Shown: positions 25,354-38,450 of the stretch, piece after piece | Layout of the letters: every line of letters begins with the position of its first letter | Position numbering within the stretch: the stretch's first letter is position 1 | Assembly (NCBI GenBank): GCA_963277665.1 | Contig: OY728121.1 | Coordinates: 957,750,097 to 957,814,096, forward strand | Direction: 5' to 3' | DNA length: 64,000 nt | DNA from: Viscum album | Lineage: Eukaryota; Streptophyta; Magnoliopsida; Santalales; Viscaceae | Position numbers and translations under genes: made by a program | Notes under the pieces: generated by a model | Told to the model about the DNA's origin: nothing | Databases searched by the model: none | The model's input: the letters and a program-made list of their open reading frames with translations, nothing else

Positions 25354-26539
25354 ATCATTATATTTACATTAATCTCACATCACAAACATGATTTAGATCA
25401 TTCCAAGACTTGTGGTTGGAAAAAAATCATCTTCGAAATCAATATTATTAGTTTGAGAATATACTTTTAAAACAAGATGACATTTGTTCAATTATTCATT
25501 ACTTTTCTTATTGATATTTTTCTACATAAACCATTTTAAATTGATCATATTTTTGTTTTTAGTGTATGAACTTGTTGATATGATTCATTATTGTTAATAT
25601 AATTTGAATCTTCTTCTATAACTGAAATCCAATCATATTTTTATATAGATCTATCATTACACTTTGGTTAAACATATGAACGCAAGGTGGTATGATACAA
25701 AATTATAAATATATATTCAGTTTTTATGCCACGGTATCTGTAGTGAAAAATAGTTTTTGGATACAAATATTTTATATGTATTTGGAACATTGAACCTATT
25801 AGCTCTAAAACATCTTCATTTTAGGAATTTTTTATAGTCAACCAAAGAGGTATGAAAATTTTATAATTTATATGGATTATTCTCCATATATATAAATTCA
25901 TTAAAATATTCAATATCATTACTGGTCAATGGTTATTTTGAAGGAATTTAATTTTCAAACAAAATTAAATAAAATATATTGAAATTATTTCTATGTTTCT
26001 TGGGTAGAACTAGTAACTTCTTCTATCTGGTATATACCCAATAAACATTCCATCCTTGAAACCCTCATCAAATATTCAAAAAAATTTACCTTTAACATTG
26101 ATAAAGAATGGTTTGAAAAAAACATTATACTATTATATCATGACTTCTTCATAATCCATGACTCATATATCAGTTTTACTTTATTAGGTTTGAGTGGGAA
26201 CTGTTTTGGGATATAGAGAGCCATGATTTTATCTTGTGTTTAAAATTATTTTGAGGTTCCATAATCGAATATAAATTTTCTTTTCATTTCATTAAAGGAA
26301 TGATTTGTACTCTTAGAAACTCTATTTTGTTAGAGTGTTCATAGAGAATTATATATATGTATGATCCCATACTTCTTAGGATATGCCAGTATTTTTTTCA
26401 TTTGGATCAATTTTCGAAAAATAATATTTTGATGAAATTACTTATTTGAAACTCAAAATTCATTATAATTTATTTAAATCCATCAATACATTTTTATTTA
26501 TTTGATATAAAATAGAAAAAATTCACATGTGTAAAATCA

Positions 26540-26720
26540 TCATAAAACATAAAAAAAAATCTGCATTGGTTACCTTCAAGATCATTGGTCCACACACATA
26601 TGAGTGTACACACTTAATGGGTATCTATCTCAGGATTTCCACTAACTTGTTACTCTTATTAACCATTTACCTAGTGACATGTAACCCATTTACTGAGTCT
26701 CTAGATTTTTCGCATTAATT
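26540..26720 (-). pseudogene. Copia integrase core start, relic 1
   Basis: The minus strand at 26,609-26,584 reads VHSYVCGPM, the highly conserved start of the copia integrase core, preceded by KLVEIL at the usual distance. The first catalytic Asp of this motif is Tyr (TAT). The zinc-binding part to the right is decayed. It is located 5' of RT, which is copia order. Confidence 0.75.
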
Positions 26721-27150
26721 GATTTATAAAAACTACATTATTGATAATACTGGTCATATTATTCAGCCATAAATTGACAAGTCTTCTAGGAAAAATATAG
26801 TTTTAATTTTTTATTGTCATGTAACATGAATTTTAATCTCTAGAAATCTAGAATAAGTTATCCATTTTTTGGAAACTCTTTATTTTTTTATTCCATTCTT
26901 AAAAGACTGTATGAAAAATTATTTCAACCAAAATATCACATCGTTCCTATTATCATATTTTTGGGAAATGCTTAGAACATTGTGATTTATCCCATTGATA
27001 ATGAGAACAAATATGGACTTCTACTAACCGATATTTTTATATCCAACTCCTTGACTATTTAATTATAATGAATTTATGAAATTTATAGTGAATCCATTAT
27101 ATTTTTGGATATATTTCTATTGATTTTTATTTCTAGTAATGTATAATGAG

Positions 27151-27175
27151 AGATAAATATCAAGGATCTATGGAT
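27151..27175 (-). pseudogene. Copia protease active site, relic 1
   Basis: The minus strand reads ILDIYLSLII, matching the WILDSG-type aspartic protease active site; the catalytic Asp is kept but the following Ser-Gly is changed. In relics 2 and 3 the same site begins WILD. About 30 bp to the right lies the duplication junction, so upstream gag is missing. Confidence 0.6.
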
Positions 27176-27556
27176 TTTCTCTTGTTGTAGGCTTGTATGA
27201 GACATCATTCGCAGTTGTGGACAAGGTGTTAGAGTTTTTAGCCTCATTGCAATTATCCTTCACGGATTAAAATGGTGAAGAGTACCTACAATTTATGGTT
27301 GTTACCCCATCAATTCAATATAATTTTAGAGAGGATCAACATGGAGATATGAACTATGAAAGGATACATACTCAGATATCTACTGTACATGCTCCTGATG
27401 AACTTCTGATGGTGGAGAGCATGTCATAATTTTTTGAGGATGGATGGTGGTACCAATGGAATTGTGTGAGTAGGTTCTGAGGGAGTTTCAGAAACCCCCT
27501 TAATAGTGAATCTTTTTGGGGGGAGGATATACAAGGAACATTTTTGTTAGTTATAG

Positions 27557-28603
27557 TGGACTATTATGATGAAATTTGTAGGGGAGTTTTCCTCTAAATG
27601 CCTCACTTGTCAGTAAGTGAAGGATGAGCACTAGGTTCTAGTGGGTTTAGCTCAACCAATTGAGGTGCCAGAGTGAACATGGGATGATATCACTATTGAC
27701 TTCGTGATGGGTCTACCATGATCATTATGAAGACATGATTCTATCTAGGTGATTATAAATAGACTAACCAAGTTAGTATGATTCCTAGATATCTGAGAAC
27801 ATATTTCAGTATAGATATCGATATCTATTTATGTGAATAAGGTACTCTAGTTTAATAGAGTTCCGTAAAATGTTTTTTAGTTTTGATTGATCAATTTAAG
27901 TCATGTTTATAGAGTGTATTGTTGGTGAACTTTGAGAGACAGTTTCATTTGAGCATAATAACTCAACCCCAGAAATATGGTCAGGCGTAGCATGCCATTC
28001 ATGTTTTAGAGGATACGAGTCAGACTTTAATGATTGACTTTGGACATATATAAGAGAATCAACTAACATTGGTGGAGTTTTTGTATAAAAATAATCACCA
28101 ATCCACCATTGGTATGACACCATTTGAGGCATTATATTGGAGACCATGTAGGTCACCTCTATGATGGACTGATCCAGGTGAGTCAAGACTCATGGGAGTT
28201 GGTGAGAATAATGACACAGAAGATTTGGATCGTATAGGAGTAGAGAAAGACTTTCTAGAGTCATCATAATTTTTTTACAAACCAACGAAGGAGACCTTGG
28301 GAGTTTTAGGAGTGTGACCACATGTTCCTAAAGGTCTTAAATCAACATGGATTACAGATAATTGGTTGAGGTGTCAAGTTATATATAAGATTAATTTCCC
28401 ATTTCTAGATGCTGAATAGAGTTGAACATGAAACATAGTGCATGGGTCTACTACCACAGTTAGACTGTGTAAAAAATTTCTTCCTTGTGTTGCAACTAAA
28501 GAGGTATGTGGACAACTCATCACATGTTATTGATTGGGATGGGCTAAACATTAAGGGTATTCCTACCTTTGTAGAGTACCCGATAGAGATACCATTTTAG
28601 AGA
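27557..28603 (+). pseudogene. Gypsy integrase relic, duplication copy 2
   Basis: This is the duplicate of the relic at 20.1-21.2 kb and shows the same blocks in the same order. Its decay differs: the first catalytic Asp is kept (ITIDFVMGLP, GAC at 27,698-27,700), but the catalytic Glu codon is a TAG stop (27,988-27,990). The complementary losses show that the two copies have mutated independently since duplication. Confidence 0.8.
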
Positions 28604-29789
28604 ACCATTTCTCTATAATATACCCATTGTATAAACCTTTATGTACACCCATTATTCTACTGAAATAATCCTATAATCCCCCATAAAAAAATAGTTGTGT
28701 AGTGATTAACCATATCAATTTCCACTCAATGGTATTCAATTAGTTTCAACTATTCTTCATGGATTGGGGACTTACATGTATGTAACAAGCACTACTTAAT
28801 TGATGGGTCAAAATTGATGAATAAAATCCTTATGTTGTATGATCTCAGTGGAATAATTACACATGTACCTGATATGCATGTGATGGGTGGGATTAGAATT
28901 ATACAGACCTTTTATGCATTGGGACATGTTTTTATCTCATTATATTACACATATGCTGCATGAGAGGTTATAATTTAGACATTATGTTATTTTTTGTTGT
29001 TAGATATACTTTACTTATTCTTATGATATCATGTTTTATGTTGTTTCTATATTCCAATGTTTTCTTTACGATATCATTTTATATCGTTCCTCATTGTTCA
29101 GGATTATGAATCTCACCCCTCTTATGTTACCATGATATTCTTATTCGATCACATTTTCTAATTTACCTCATTCTATGGATTTATTATTCCGTTACTAGGA
29201 TTTATATCTCTCCGGTTTCTTATGTACGTGTCTTGGTTTTCTCGTGTAGTTTTAGAAGAATAATGATATTTTAGGAGCATGTTAGGAAAGTTTCCAATAA
29301 TTTCATTCTACTTATGTTTCCTATTATTATGGTATGTACCTAATTTCCCAAATAAATTATGCATCATGATCTTATGGGATTTAATAATGTATACCTTTAT
29401 GGAAAAAATAATGAATTAATAATTTTAATGATATAGGTTTTCAAATGATTATCGCTAGCCCATAGTGATCAGGATCACACTTTGGGCTCTATAGAATGTC
29501 TATTCAGGTGATTTTATGGGTTTTCCTAGGATATTATGTCACAATGGACCATAAAATTCAAAAAATATATGACCCAAGAAACCCCTCTCAGGTTTGGGTA
29601 TATAAAACATTCAAGGTTGACACTATCAGATATCATATAATGATAGTAATCTAAAAACATTTAACCTAGGAACTTGGAAAAGTCGAGTAGTGTGACCCAA
29701 GAAACATTTATAGTAATGAAAAATATGATTTATTATTAATACATTAAATTACTAAATCCTAAACCATAACTAGTTGGTGAATAACATGG

Positions 29790-31496
29790 TGACTAGTAGG
29801 AGAGAGTAAACTACTACTGAGAGGGTGAGGAAAATAAGTGGGTTCCAAAAATACATACTCTCACAAACTATGTGATTAGAATATTCAGTTAGTGTGAATA
29901 GACCTCAGGGGTGATTAAGTGAAGACAAGAGGTTGTTCAAGAGAGTACCCACCGGAATATAAGTATTTTATTAAAAATTTCAAATACCACCAATATTAGG
30001 TGACCAACTATTTTTGTGTAGTGTGTTAAATCCGTCTACCCACATTTAAATTTATTATAAAATTAACAAAGAAAGAGGAAATTAGGTTATCATGAGATGA
30101 AAATTTCAATATGAAAAATAAAAATTAAAAAGTTTATTTATCTTCACTTCCATTACATCAATTTCATCTTGAATTTTGATTTGGTTTTCCCCATTATTTT
30201 CCTCCCCATAGCCTATCAAATCCCTTCTTGACTATAGGATGTATCCCTTAGAGTATCCTGTGTTAATCAAATAATGTTTTTCCACATAATTCATAACATA
30301 TTTATAAAACTAAAAAAAATTACAACATGATGATACTTACTTTAGTGTGATGATAAAATATGAGATAAATCAAAGTTTAAATTATAATAATATGGAATTA
30401 TGTAATAATATCAATGACCGTCATCATAGTGTGACAAATAGATTACAATGTGGAATCACTTTTCCTTGAAAAAAATAATCTTATAATAACTATATATAGA
30501 CTCATTATGGTAGAGATAATATAATATGGTGTGGTTAACCTTTAATTTCAAGAACCAATAAATCTTAAAAACCTTGTCATTAAGTTACAACATCATGGTT
30601 TATATTAGTGTCTTATGGTCTCCTTCCCCTAATCACATATTATGGAATGATCCATTTCGTCATGAATTAATAACACATGGTTCCCAAAATTGAACAACAC
30701 CTAATTATCCTAGGTTATTCATCATGGTGCAGTCAACAATCTAAATAAATTCTATCATCACAACCAATCTAGGAACTATATACATCCTATCACGTTAGAA
30801 TCTTTCATTTCTCATGTTATATTAACTCCATAGAAAATATTCTTTTGTTATATTTAAAAATTTATTCATCAACATAATCAGGACACATCTAACACTATTA
30901 GAGTATGATTCCTTCCCACATGAGATTATTTTTCCCATAATTTGAGACTAAATCAATCAGGAAATGATGTGATCACTATACTTTACACCACAGTTTTTTC
31001 ATTTTCTATAAAAATTGACTCTATTCAATCCGTGACTTTTCACTCAATTTAAAAGTATATATAACTCAACCATGAGCATGTTTCCAATGTATAAAACATG
31101 AAATAATCAAGAATTAATAAATTAAATTCCATAAGAAAAAATTAAAAGCAAGCCTCTAATATAAAGGATATCTAAACAACTCATAATAGAATGGAATAGT
31201 GATTGTGAGTGAAATAAATCCATAAGTTTAATATTAATTCCATTTTATACATGTATAAATTAAGCATAACTCATATCCCCCATTTTCAATTTACTTAATG
31301 AGTTTTCTTAAATCTATAATCTTCTCAAAAATTATCTTCAGTTAAACCCTGGTTATTTGTTGGCATTATGAAAATAAACAAATTAGATCTTCTCCACAAT
31401 TTAATTTCCAACACCTCAACCTCTAATTGACATGGAATAGTTATAAACACCACATAAATTTATAATCACATGAGTAAGAAACTATATTCCCCACCT
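29790..31496 (-). repeat. 3' LTR of copia relic 2
   Basis: This is the duplicate of the LTR at 22,349-24,056, beginning TGACTAGTAGGAGAGAGTAAAC and preceded by the same CATGG flank. It pairs with the 5' LTR at 58,293-59,958 as the two ends of relic 2. Confidence 0.75.
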
Positions 31497-31509
31497 TTTC
31501 ATAAATAGA
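31497..31509 (-). other. Polypurine tract of copia relic 2
   Basis: The minus strand reads AAAAGGTGGGGAA next to the 3' LTR, identical to the tract of relic 1. Confidence 0.6.
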
Positions 31510-32633
31510 TATTATTTTATTCTCCCTCTTTATCAACAAATTAAAATGGAAAAAAAGAGTGAAAATAACTTAGAGGACCTATAGTGTTTTATTGAAATAG
31601 TACACTCCAAAAATCACGCTTATGTTCTATAAGAAATCCTTTAAAAGTGGGTTTTATCAAGGTATTATGAACTTGAAATTTGGATAAAACATACTCAAAT
31701 GAAATATTATCATAGTCCAAATTATTTTAAATGATGGGTTACTTGAAGATAATATGATTTTTTCATGAATGACTTGTGAGATTAATTGAAAAATTGATGG
31801 CAACTTGATCATCACATCCAATCACCAATAGGAATCAAACATTGACCGTCATATAAATTACTTGATTCCTTATCTATATCATTTAATTTTTGTCCCGGAA
31901 CACAAAAACATACTTATCATACATTGAGATAAGAGTGATATAATTTGGATTCTTGGAGTACAATACAACAATTATTCCTTCAAAAAAGAAATAAAATTTA
32001 GAATTATACTTTATATTTACAATATCTCACACCGAATTCATTTTTTATTGTACATAAATATATCATTATGTATTTTTTCATACCTTATTCCACAATCCAG
32101 AGTTCCTTTTTTAGTAAAAGATCTATTTCTCTACCATTAGATGTGGCTCTATTTAATTTCATTAAAGTCATACACAATGTGTATCTACAAATACAATGTA
32201 TGGTATTGATTCTGTCAAACAGAGTTGGCTTCCAATTAGACTTTATAACATAATTTTATTCACACTCATTCATTCCTTATCCAATGTATGCTTAGTGCCA
32301 TGTTATATATGAGTTGAAACTTATCCTAATTTCTCTATTCCAAACATTTCAAACCAGTCATGAGAATATTTATGATTGGAGAGAAATAAAAAATAAGTTG
32401 TATTAGTGACATAAAATCCCAAGAAAAATCTCACCTCAAAAATCATTTAAATATACAAAATGTTTTGAATTATGTCAGTAAATTCGATAGAAGTTCCATC
32501 TTTGTTTCTTAAAATAATAATGTCAATAAAAATATAATCATAATGATTGATTTCTGTCATTTTACTTAACATAATGACATGAATCCAATTTTATAATCTT
32601 ATAGTGGATTATCTTTGTGATTTTATCTATATT

Positions 32634-32795
32634 CGAAAACCATTCTTGGGGTTCTTATTTGATCCCATATATATCCTTCTCGGGCTTTCACAGTCAAGAA
32701 CTACCACAATCAATGAAAAAACATTCATGTTATTCAATATATATGTCTTTATCAAGTTCACAATTAAGGAATATTGACTTCACATCTATTTATAA
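32634..32795 (-). pseudogene. Copia reverse transcriptase core, relic 2
   Basis: This is the duplicate of the RT core at 25.2-25.35 kb. The frame reads SIFLNCELDKDIYIE and later IYGIK-stop-EPQEWF. It shares the TAA stop with relic 1 but has private changes (Gly to Cys after FLN, Ala to Glu before PQEW). The open stretch 32,617-32,814 on the other strand is its shadow. Confidence 0.83.
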
Positions 32796-33984
32796 ATCAT
32801 TATATTTACATTAATCTCACATCACAAACATGATATAGATCATTTCAAGACTTGTGGTTGGAAAAAATATCATCTTCGAAATCAATATTATTAGTTTGAG
32901 AATATACTTTTAAAACAAGATGAGATTTGTTCAATTATTCATTACTTTTCTTATTGATATTTTTTCTAAATAAACCATTTTTCATTGATCATATTTTTGT
33001 TTTTAGTGTATGAACTTGTTGATATGATTCATTATTGTTAATATAATTTGAATCTTCTTCTATAACTAAAATCCAATCATATTTTTATATAGATCTATCA
33101 TTACACTTTGGTTAAACATATGAACGCAAGGTGGTATGATACAAAATTATAAATATATATTCAGTTTTTACGCCACTGTATCTATAGTGAAGAATAATTT
33201 TTGGATACAAATATTTTATATGTATTTGGAACATTGAACCTATTAGCTCCAAAACATCTTCATTTTAGGAATTTTTTATAGTCAACCAAAGAGGTATGAA
33301 AATTTTATAATTTATATGGATTACTCTACATATATATAAATTCATTAAAATATTCAATATCATTACTGGTCAATGGTTCTTTTGAAGGAATTTAATTTTC
33401 AAAAAAAATTAAATAAAATATATTGAAATTATTTCTATGTTTCTTGGGTAGCACTAGTAACTTCTTCAATCTAGTATATACCCAATAAACATTCCATCCT
33501 TGAATCCCTCATCCAATATTCAAAAAATTTTACCTTTAACATTGATAAAGAATGGGTTGAAAAAAAACTTTAAACTATTATATCATGACTTCTTCATAAT
33601 CCATGACTCATATAGCCATTTTACTTTATTAGGTTGGAGTGGGAACTGTTTTTGGATATAGAGAGCCATGATTTTATCTTGTGTTTAAAATTATTTTGAG
33701 GTTCCATAATCGAATACAAATTTTCTTTTCATTTCCTTAAAGAACTGATTTGTACTCTTAGAAACTCTATTTTGTTAGAGTGTTCATAGAGAATTATATA
33801 TATGTATGGTCCCCTACTTCTTAGGATATGCCAGTATTTTTTTCATTTGGATCTATTTTTGAAAAATAATCTTTTGATGAAATTACTTATTTGAAACTCA
33901 AAATTCATTATAATTTATTTAAATCCAACAATACCTTTTTATTTAGTTGATATAAAATAGACAAAATTCACATGTGTAAAATCA

Positions 33985-34165
33985 TCAGAAAACATAAAAA
34001 ATTAAATATCTGCATTGGTTACCTTCAAGATCATTGGTCCACACACATATGAGTGTACACACTTAATCGGTATCTATCTCAGGATTTCCACCAACTTGTT
34101 ACTCTTATTAACCATTTCCCTAGTGACATGTAACCCATTTACTAAGTCTCTAGATTTTTCACATT
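33985..34165 (-). pseudogene. Copia integrase core start, relic 2
   Basis: The minus strand at 34,059-34,034 reads VHSYVCGPM, the same core motif with the same Asp-to-Tyr change as in relic 1, so the loss predates the tandem duplication. Flanking sequence matches relic 1 with few differences. Confidence 0.75.
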
Positions 34166-34600
34166 AATAGATTTATAAAAACTACATTATTGATACTACT
34201 GGGCATATTATTCAGCCATAAATTGACAAGTATTATAGGAAAAATATAATTTTAATTTTTTATTGTCATGTAACATGAATTTTAATCTCTAGAAATCTAG
34301 AATAAGTTATCCATATTTTAGAAACTATTTATTTTTTTATTCCATTCATAAAAGACTTTATGAAAAATTATTTCAACCAAAATATCACATCGTTCCTATT
34401 ATCATATTTTTGGGAAATGCTTAGAACATTGTGATTTAGACCATTGATAATGAGAACAAATATGGACTTCTACTCACCGATATTTTTATATCCAACTCCT
34501 TAAATATTTAATTATAATAAATTTATAAAATTTATAGTGAATCCATTATATTGTTGGATATATTTCTATTCATTTTTATTTCTAGTAATGTATAATGAGA

Positions 34601-34625
34601 GATAAATATCAAGGATCCATGGATT
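34601..34625 (-). pseudogene. Copia protease active site, relic 2
   Basis: The minus strand reads PWILDIYLSLII, an aspartic protease active-site motif with the Ser-Gly after the catalytic Asp replaced. It lies 30 bp left of the right breakpoint of the tandem duplication and is followed on the right by gag-side sequence. Confidence 0.62.
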
Positions 34626-34652
34626 TTCTCTTGTTGTAGGCTTGTATGAGAC

Positions 34653-36117
34653 ATCAATCTCTATCATGAGTTAGTGATTATTCTTCATTTAAAATGTTTT
34701 AGAACCTAAATTTTCATTTAGCTATTTCTATATCATATAAAGACTTTTTATGGTGGCGTGTCTAGTTTGATCATACCTCCCAAAAGGCTCCATAAGAAAA
34801 TAAAATAGATTTTTCAATTATAAATACTCTTTTTATGGTTACTTAGATGACCTTATAGAATTTAACATTTACTACCCATAGTTTCAAAACATCTATTAGA
34901 TTAAGGGAGTGGAAAATTATACCAACAAACATATTATTTGTGTATATATTCTCTACAACATCGATATCTTACATCAAAGATAAATATCTTCAGCTAGATA
35001 AAAAATTCATCAAATTGTTTTCTTTGGGTCCCCTTATTACTTGATATCCATAGTTTTTTTTTAAATATTCTCAACATTTTGAAAATTTTACTTCACTATG
35101 ACGATACCCTTGGTATGGGAATCTATTTTCATCTTTGTCAACACCAATTATTCTTTATATTTTCTATCACCATATTGAATCTTAGAAATGGGTATGTTTT
35201 CCATTTTATGTGATATAATATATGTATTCATTCATTTCCATTTCTACTATTTTTTTTCATATGAGACTAGGTCTCTAAAATAATTTTTCTTAGAATCATT
35301 GAATAATTTTCAGGCTTCCTAGAATAATTAGAAACTTTATCTATTATGTTAAAGTTTTCTCTAACTTCATTCACTGGATTTTTTATTACATTAGATTTTG
35401 TTTTTCTAGAGGAAGTTTTTTCTTACACTAATTTTACCTCAATAGATTTTACATACTCACTATTTTAAAAATGATTCAAAGCGTAAATATTAATAATTTT
35501 ATCTCCTTATTCAAGAATTTAATTGAGGTATTCCATATTTATTGTGAAATAACTCTCTATCTCTATAATGTCACTCTCTTTTCACTCATCACATGATTTA
35601 CTTAATAGATCATTTTACTTTTTAAATTGTTTCTTTTATCTTTTGACTCATTTATTATCATTAAATTACACAATGAGTTATATTCTAACTTGAAAGTATT
35701 TTAGTGTCTCTTAATAAAATATTTCTTCTAAATTAATTATTTTTTATTAAATACTCAATAATTATTTTAGAAATTTTGATTTTTCAATAAATGATGTTTT
35801 TCATTAATCATATAAAATTTCTTATTCTTGTTCAATTTCATTATTCCATGATGTGTAATAATGTATTGAGAAATTAATTTTATTATATATTATTTTTTCT
35901 TTTAGTTTTTCTTGGAAAAATATTCCTCAAAGTATAACACTATTCATATCGATCTTTAAATATAATGATTTGGATTGATCATTGTTCACATTTTTTTGAC
36001 TAATAGTTATTCCTAATGAAAAGTGATTATTATTTCTACATTTAAGGAATTTAAATTGTATATTAACTTTATATTTACACCTTCCTTATGGAATGACTTT
36101 TTATAATAGAGAGATAA
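34653..36117 (-). pseudogene. Copia gag region, relic 2, left part
   Basis: This DNA continues relic 2 upstream of its protease and aligns in places with 63.15-64.0 kb of relic 3, for example the TTGAATCTTAGAAATGGGTA segment near 35,175 against CAATCTTGAAAATGGGGATG near 63,650. I could not read a zinc knuckle or another gag motif, so the gag label comes from position. The last five bases, GATAA (36,113-36,117), are the target-site copy flanking the outer gypsy insertion. Confidence 0.6.
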
Positions 36118-37688
36118 TGTAGAGACAAAAGGTTTATGTATATGTACATTCCATTTATTTTGTGGAATACTTAATACATGACACAAACAAAAGCCCAAAT
36201 ATCGTAGTAGTTTAGTGTATTTGGAAACTCGGAACATCATCTTCTAACATGGTGAATGATCTAAAAAATCTCCCATAAATATCTTCCCTTTTTTTCCTAC
36301 CTAAAACCATTATTTATATCTAGGGGAAAATAAAACATAAAAAGGGTGATCTTAAATTCTCAGTAAGGGTAAACATGGAGAACATAAAACAAACAAAAAA
36401 CATTTTAACATAACTACATGAACATAATGTTTAAACCTCAAAATATTTAGTCATGAAATAAATCTTGGAAGTACGTAAGGAATAGATTATAAAATAACAT
36501 TAACCATGATAGGATAACATTGTCATAAACCATGGAATTGTGTTAAACAATTAAGCACATAATATGATTTCTATAGTAGCCATTGCATTACTGCCCAACC
36601 ATCATAGTGGATAGAGTACATCACTGAACCTGGTTTACATGCATTCCAGCCTCGTATTACTGAACCGAATTTACATGCCATTATAGCCATGTATATCTCA
36701 TGATATATACATCTTTATTAAATTAATTGGATGGAGATATATGTCCCACCCATCTCATAATGAAATAGTTCTTAAATGTTCCATAAAAACCTAAATCATT
36801 TAGCATAATCCATGAAATAAAATGGGTTTTTTAAAATATCATTCTAACATAACATAATCCATTTTAAATACCATTCCATCAATAACACAATCAAATCATA
36901 TTAATTTTAGGGATATAATCATAACCCTATGTCATCTTAGATGGAAAATAAATTTGATTTTAAAAATGTTTTCTTTTATCAAAATGTTGTAAAAAATTTA
37001 AAGAAAAGAGTTTTGTTGAAAATAAATGTGATATAGTGTAGAGGAAGCTTCATGGAAACAAGCTTTCCAGAAACATTAAAAATCTATTCATGCCTTATAA
37101 GTTAAAAAAACATTTTCCATGTACATTTTCTGGAAAAGTCAAAAAGAACTTCATATGCTAAACCAAATAAAGATTCCTTCCAGAACACATAGTAAAATTA
37201 AAAAAGGGGTAAAAATGGAATTAAAAATACATATAATAATATTAAAAATTTTATGAAAACATTTTTAGTAAACATGAACAAGGATGATAAATATATCCCC
37301 AGTAAATACTTACTTAAACACAATCTTGAATAAAAATGATATTGAAAAATTATACCTTAAGTATGATATCTTCCCTATGTGTCTGAAACTACGCTATAGT
37401 GGGTTTAAAAATATTATTAACATGTAATAGAACCATAATAATATTTATAATAACATATAAGATTCACTCACGACGTTATATTACCCATTCATTTGTCAAT
37501 TCAATGTTAAAACAACGTTTTGGGTGATAATCGTTTTATTTATCATACCTGTTTTGAATTGTTATTTTTGATATTATTAATTACTTATATAATGATTTAA
37601 TAACTTATAAATTGTAAAAAATTATTTATATATCATATATATTCTGTATATATATAATAGATAGATAAATGAAATGTAAGACACTGTT

Positions 37689-38100
37689 CATGGAGACCGT
37701 AGGCCGTACGTACTCATGAATTACGTTTACATTTCCATATTGAATTGAATAGAAGTAAGTAAATTAAATATATATATTAATAAATCCAATAGAATTATAA
37801 TTTCATATATTTCCTGATTAATTATCATATATAATATATAATAATTCTTGAAATTTTAACAAGGAGAATGAATCATATCGTATCATGGAGACGGTGAGTC
37901 GTGCGTACACACGAGTGATGATATCGTTCCCATACTTGTTGAATGGTATTGATGTGGATATTGTATAATATATCAGAATTAGTATCATGTTATAATAATA
38001 ATATATATTTATTGTTTCGACCATTATACCAATCCAAGTAAGGTGTTGGTGAAAAACATATTACACCACGACATGGAGAAGGTAAGTCGTACGTACGCAC
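37689..38100. repeat. Three CpG-rich motif copies about 190 bp apart (left LTR)
   Basis: Motifs of the form CATGGAGA followed by a G/C-rich spacer and CGTACGTAC lie at 37,689, 37,884 and 38,072, spaced 195 and 188 bp. The core GTCGTACGTAC contains a palindrome (GTACGTAC). Sequence between the motifs is AT-rich and only weakly similar. This is a conserved set, because the right LTR has the same three. Confidence 0.7.
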
Positions 38101-38441
38101 ATGCATTGATTTTATCTTTAGTAGGATGGATTGAAGTTGAAATAGGGTTGTTTAATATTTATAATAAAATATCAGTATATTATTGATAATGATGTTATTA
38201 CATTATAATTAAATAACTAATGAAGGGTAAGTATAAGAAGAAAGAAATTTGAAAGAATATGTTGAATAGATTACCTCTTCCTTGACATGCCCCTATTAAG
38301 ATTCCACTTAGGAAACTAGAGTTTTTATTTTGAGAAAAATTGGACCTCTAGAATGTAACTAGAAAAGATGAGAAGAGAAACAGTCAGGGTATGTCTGAGA
38401 TTGAAATATCAAAATGGAGTGAATTTTAGAGGGAGTAGGTG

Positions 38442-38450
38442 CCTTTTATA
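38442..38450 (-). promoter_or_regulatory. TATA box in the 3' LTR of the outer element
   Basis: The minus strand reads TATAAAAGG in a GC-richer setting, shortly before a purine-rich stretch. The same box is present in the 5' LTR, where it would have driven the element's transcript. Function is inferred from position and consensus. Confidence 0.45.

Larger units (their letters stand above)
19767..27203. repeat. Copy 1 of a 7.44-kb direct tandem duplication
   Basis: The sequence beginning ATCATTCGCAGTTGTGGACA at 19,767 recurs at 27,204 and the two copies align throughout with scattered substitutions and short indels. In one 150-bp sample (about 19,951-20,100 against 27,388-27,538) I counted roughly 3% differences. 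The left breakpoint reads GATATCA/TTCGC, the junction GACATCA/TTCGC and the right breakpoint GACATCA/ATCTC, so the breakpoints share ATCA. Contents are a (+) gypsy integrase relic, then the left part of a (-) copia element cut off just upstream of its protease motif. Confidence 0.93.
22349..27203 (-). mobile_element. Ty1/copia relic 1, minus strand, truncated at the duplication junction
   Basis: Reading minus, the order is protease active site (27,173-27,151), integrase (about 26.7-26.5 kb), reverse transcriptase (25.35-25.19), decayed RT/RNase H region (25.2-24.07, no motif read), polypurine tract (24,069-24,057) and 3' LTR (24,056-22,349). Integrase before RT is diagnostic of copia. Its gag and 5' LTR are absent because the tandem-duplication junction falls immediately upstream of the protease. 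Stops occur throughout. Confidence 0.85.
27204..34652. repeat. Copy 2 of the 7.44-kb direct tandem duplication
   Basis: This is the second copy, 7,449 bp against 7,437 bp in copy 1. It runs without a break into further copia sequence at 34,653, so copy 2 carries the original right flank and copy 1 the original left flank. Shared stop codons, such as the TAA in the copia RT motif of both copies, show that the region was already dead when it duplicated. Later private changes are present in each copy. Confidence 0.93.
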
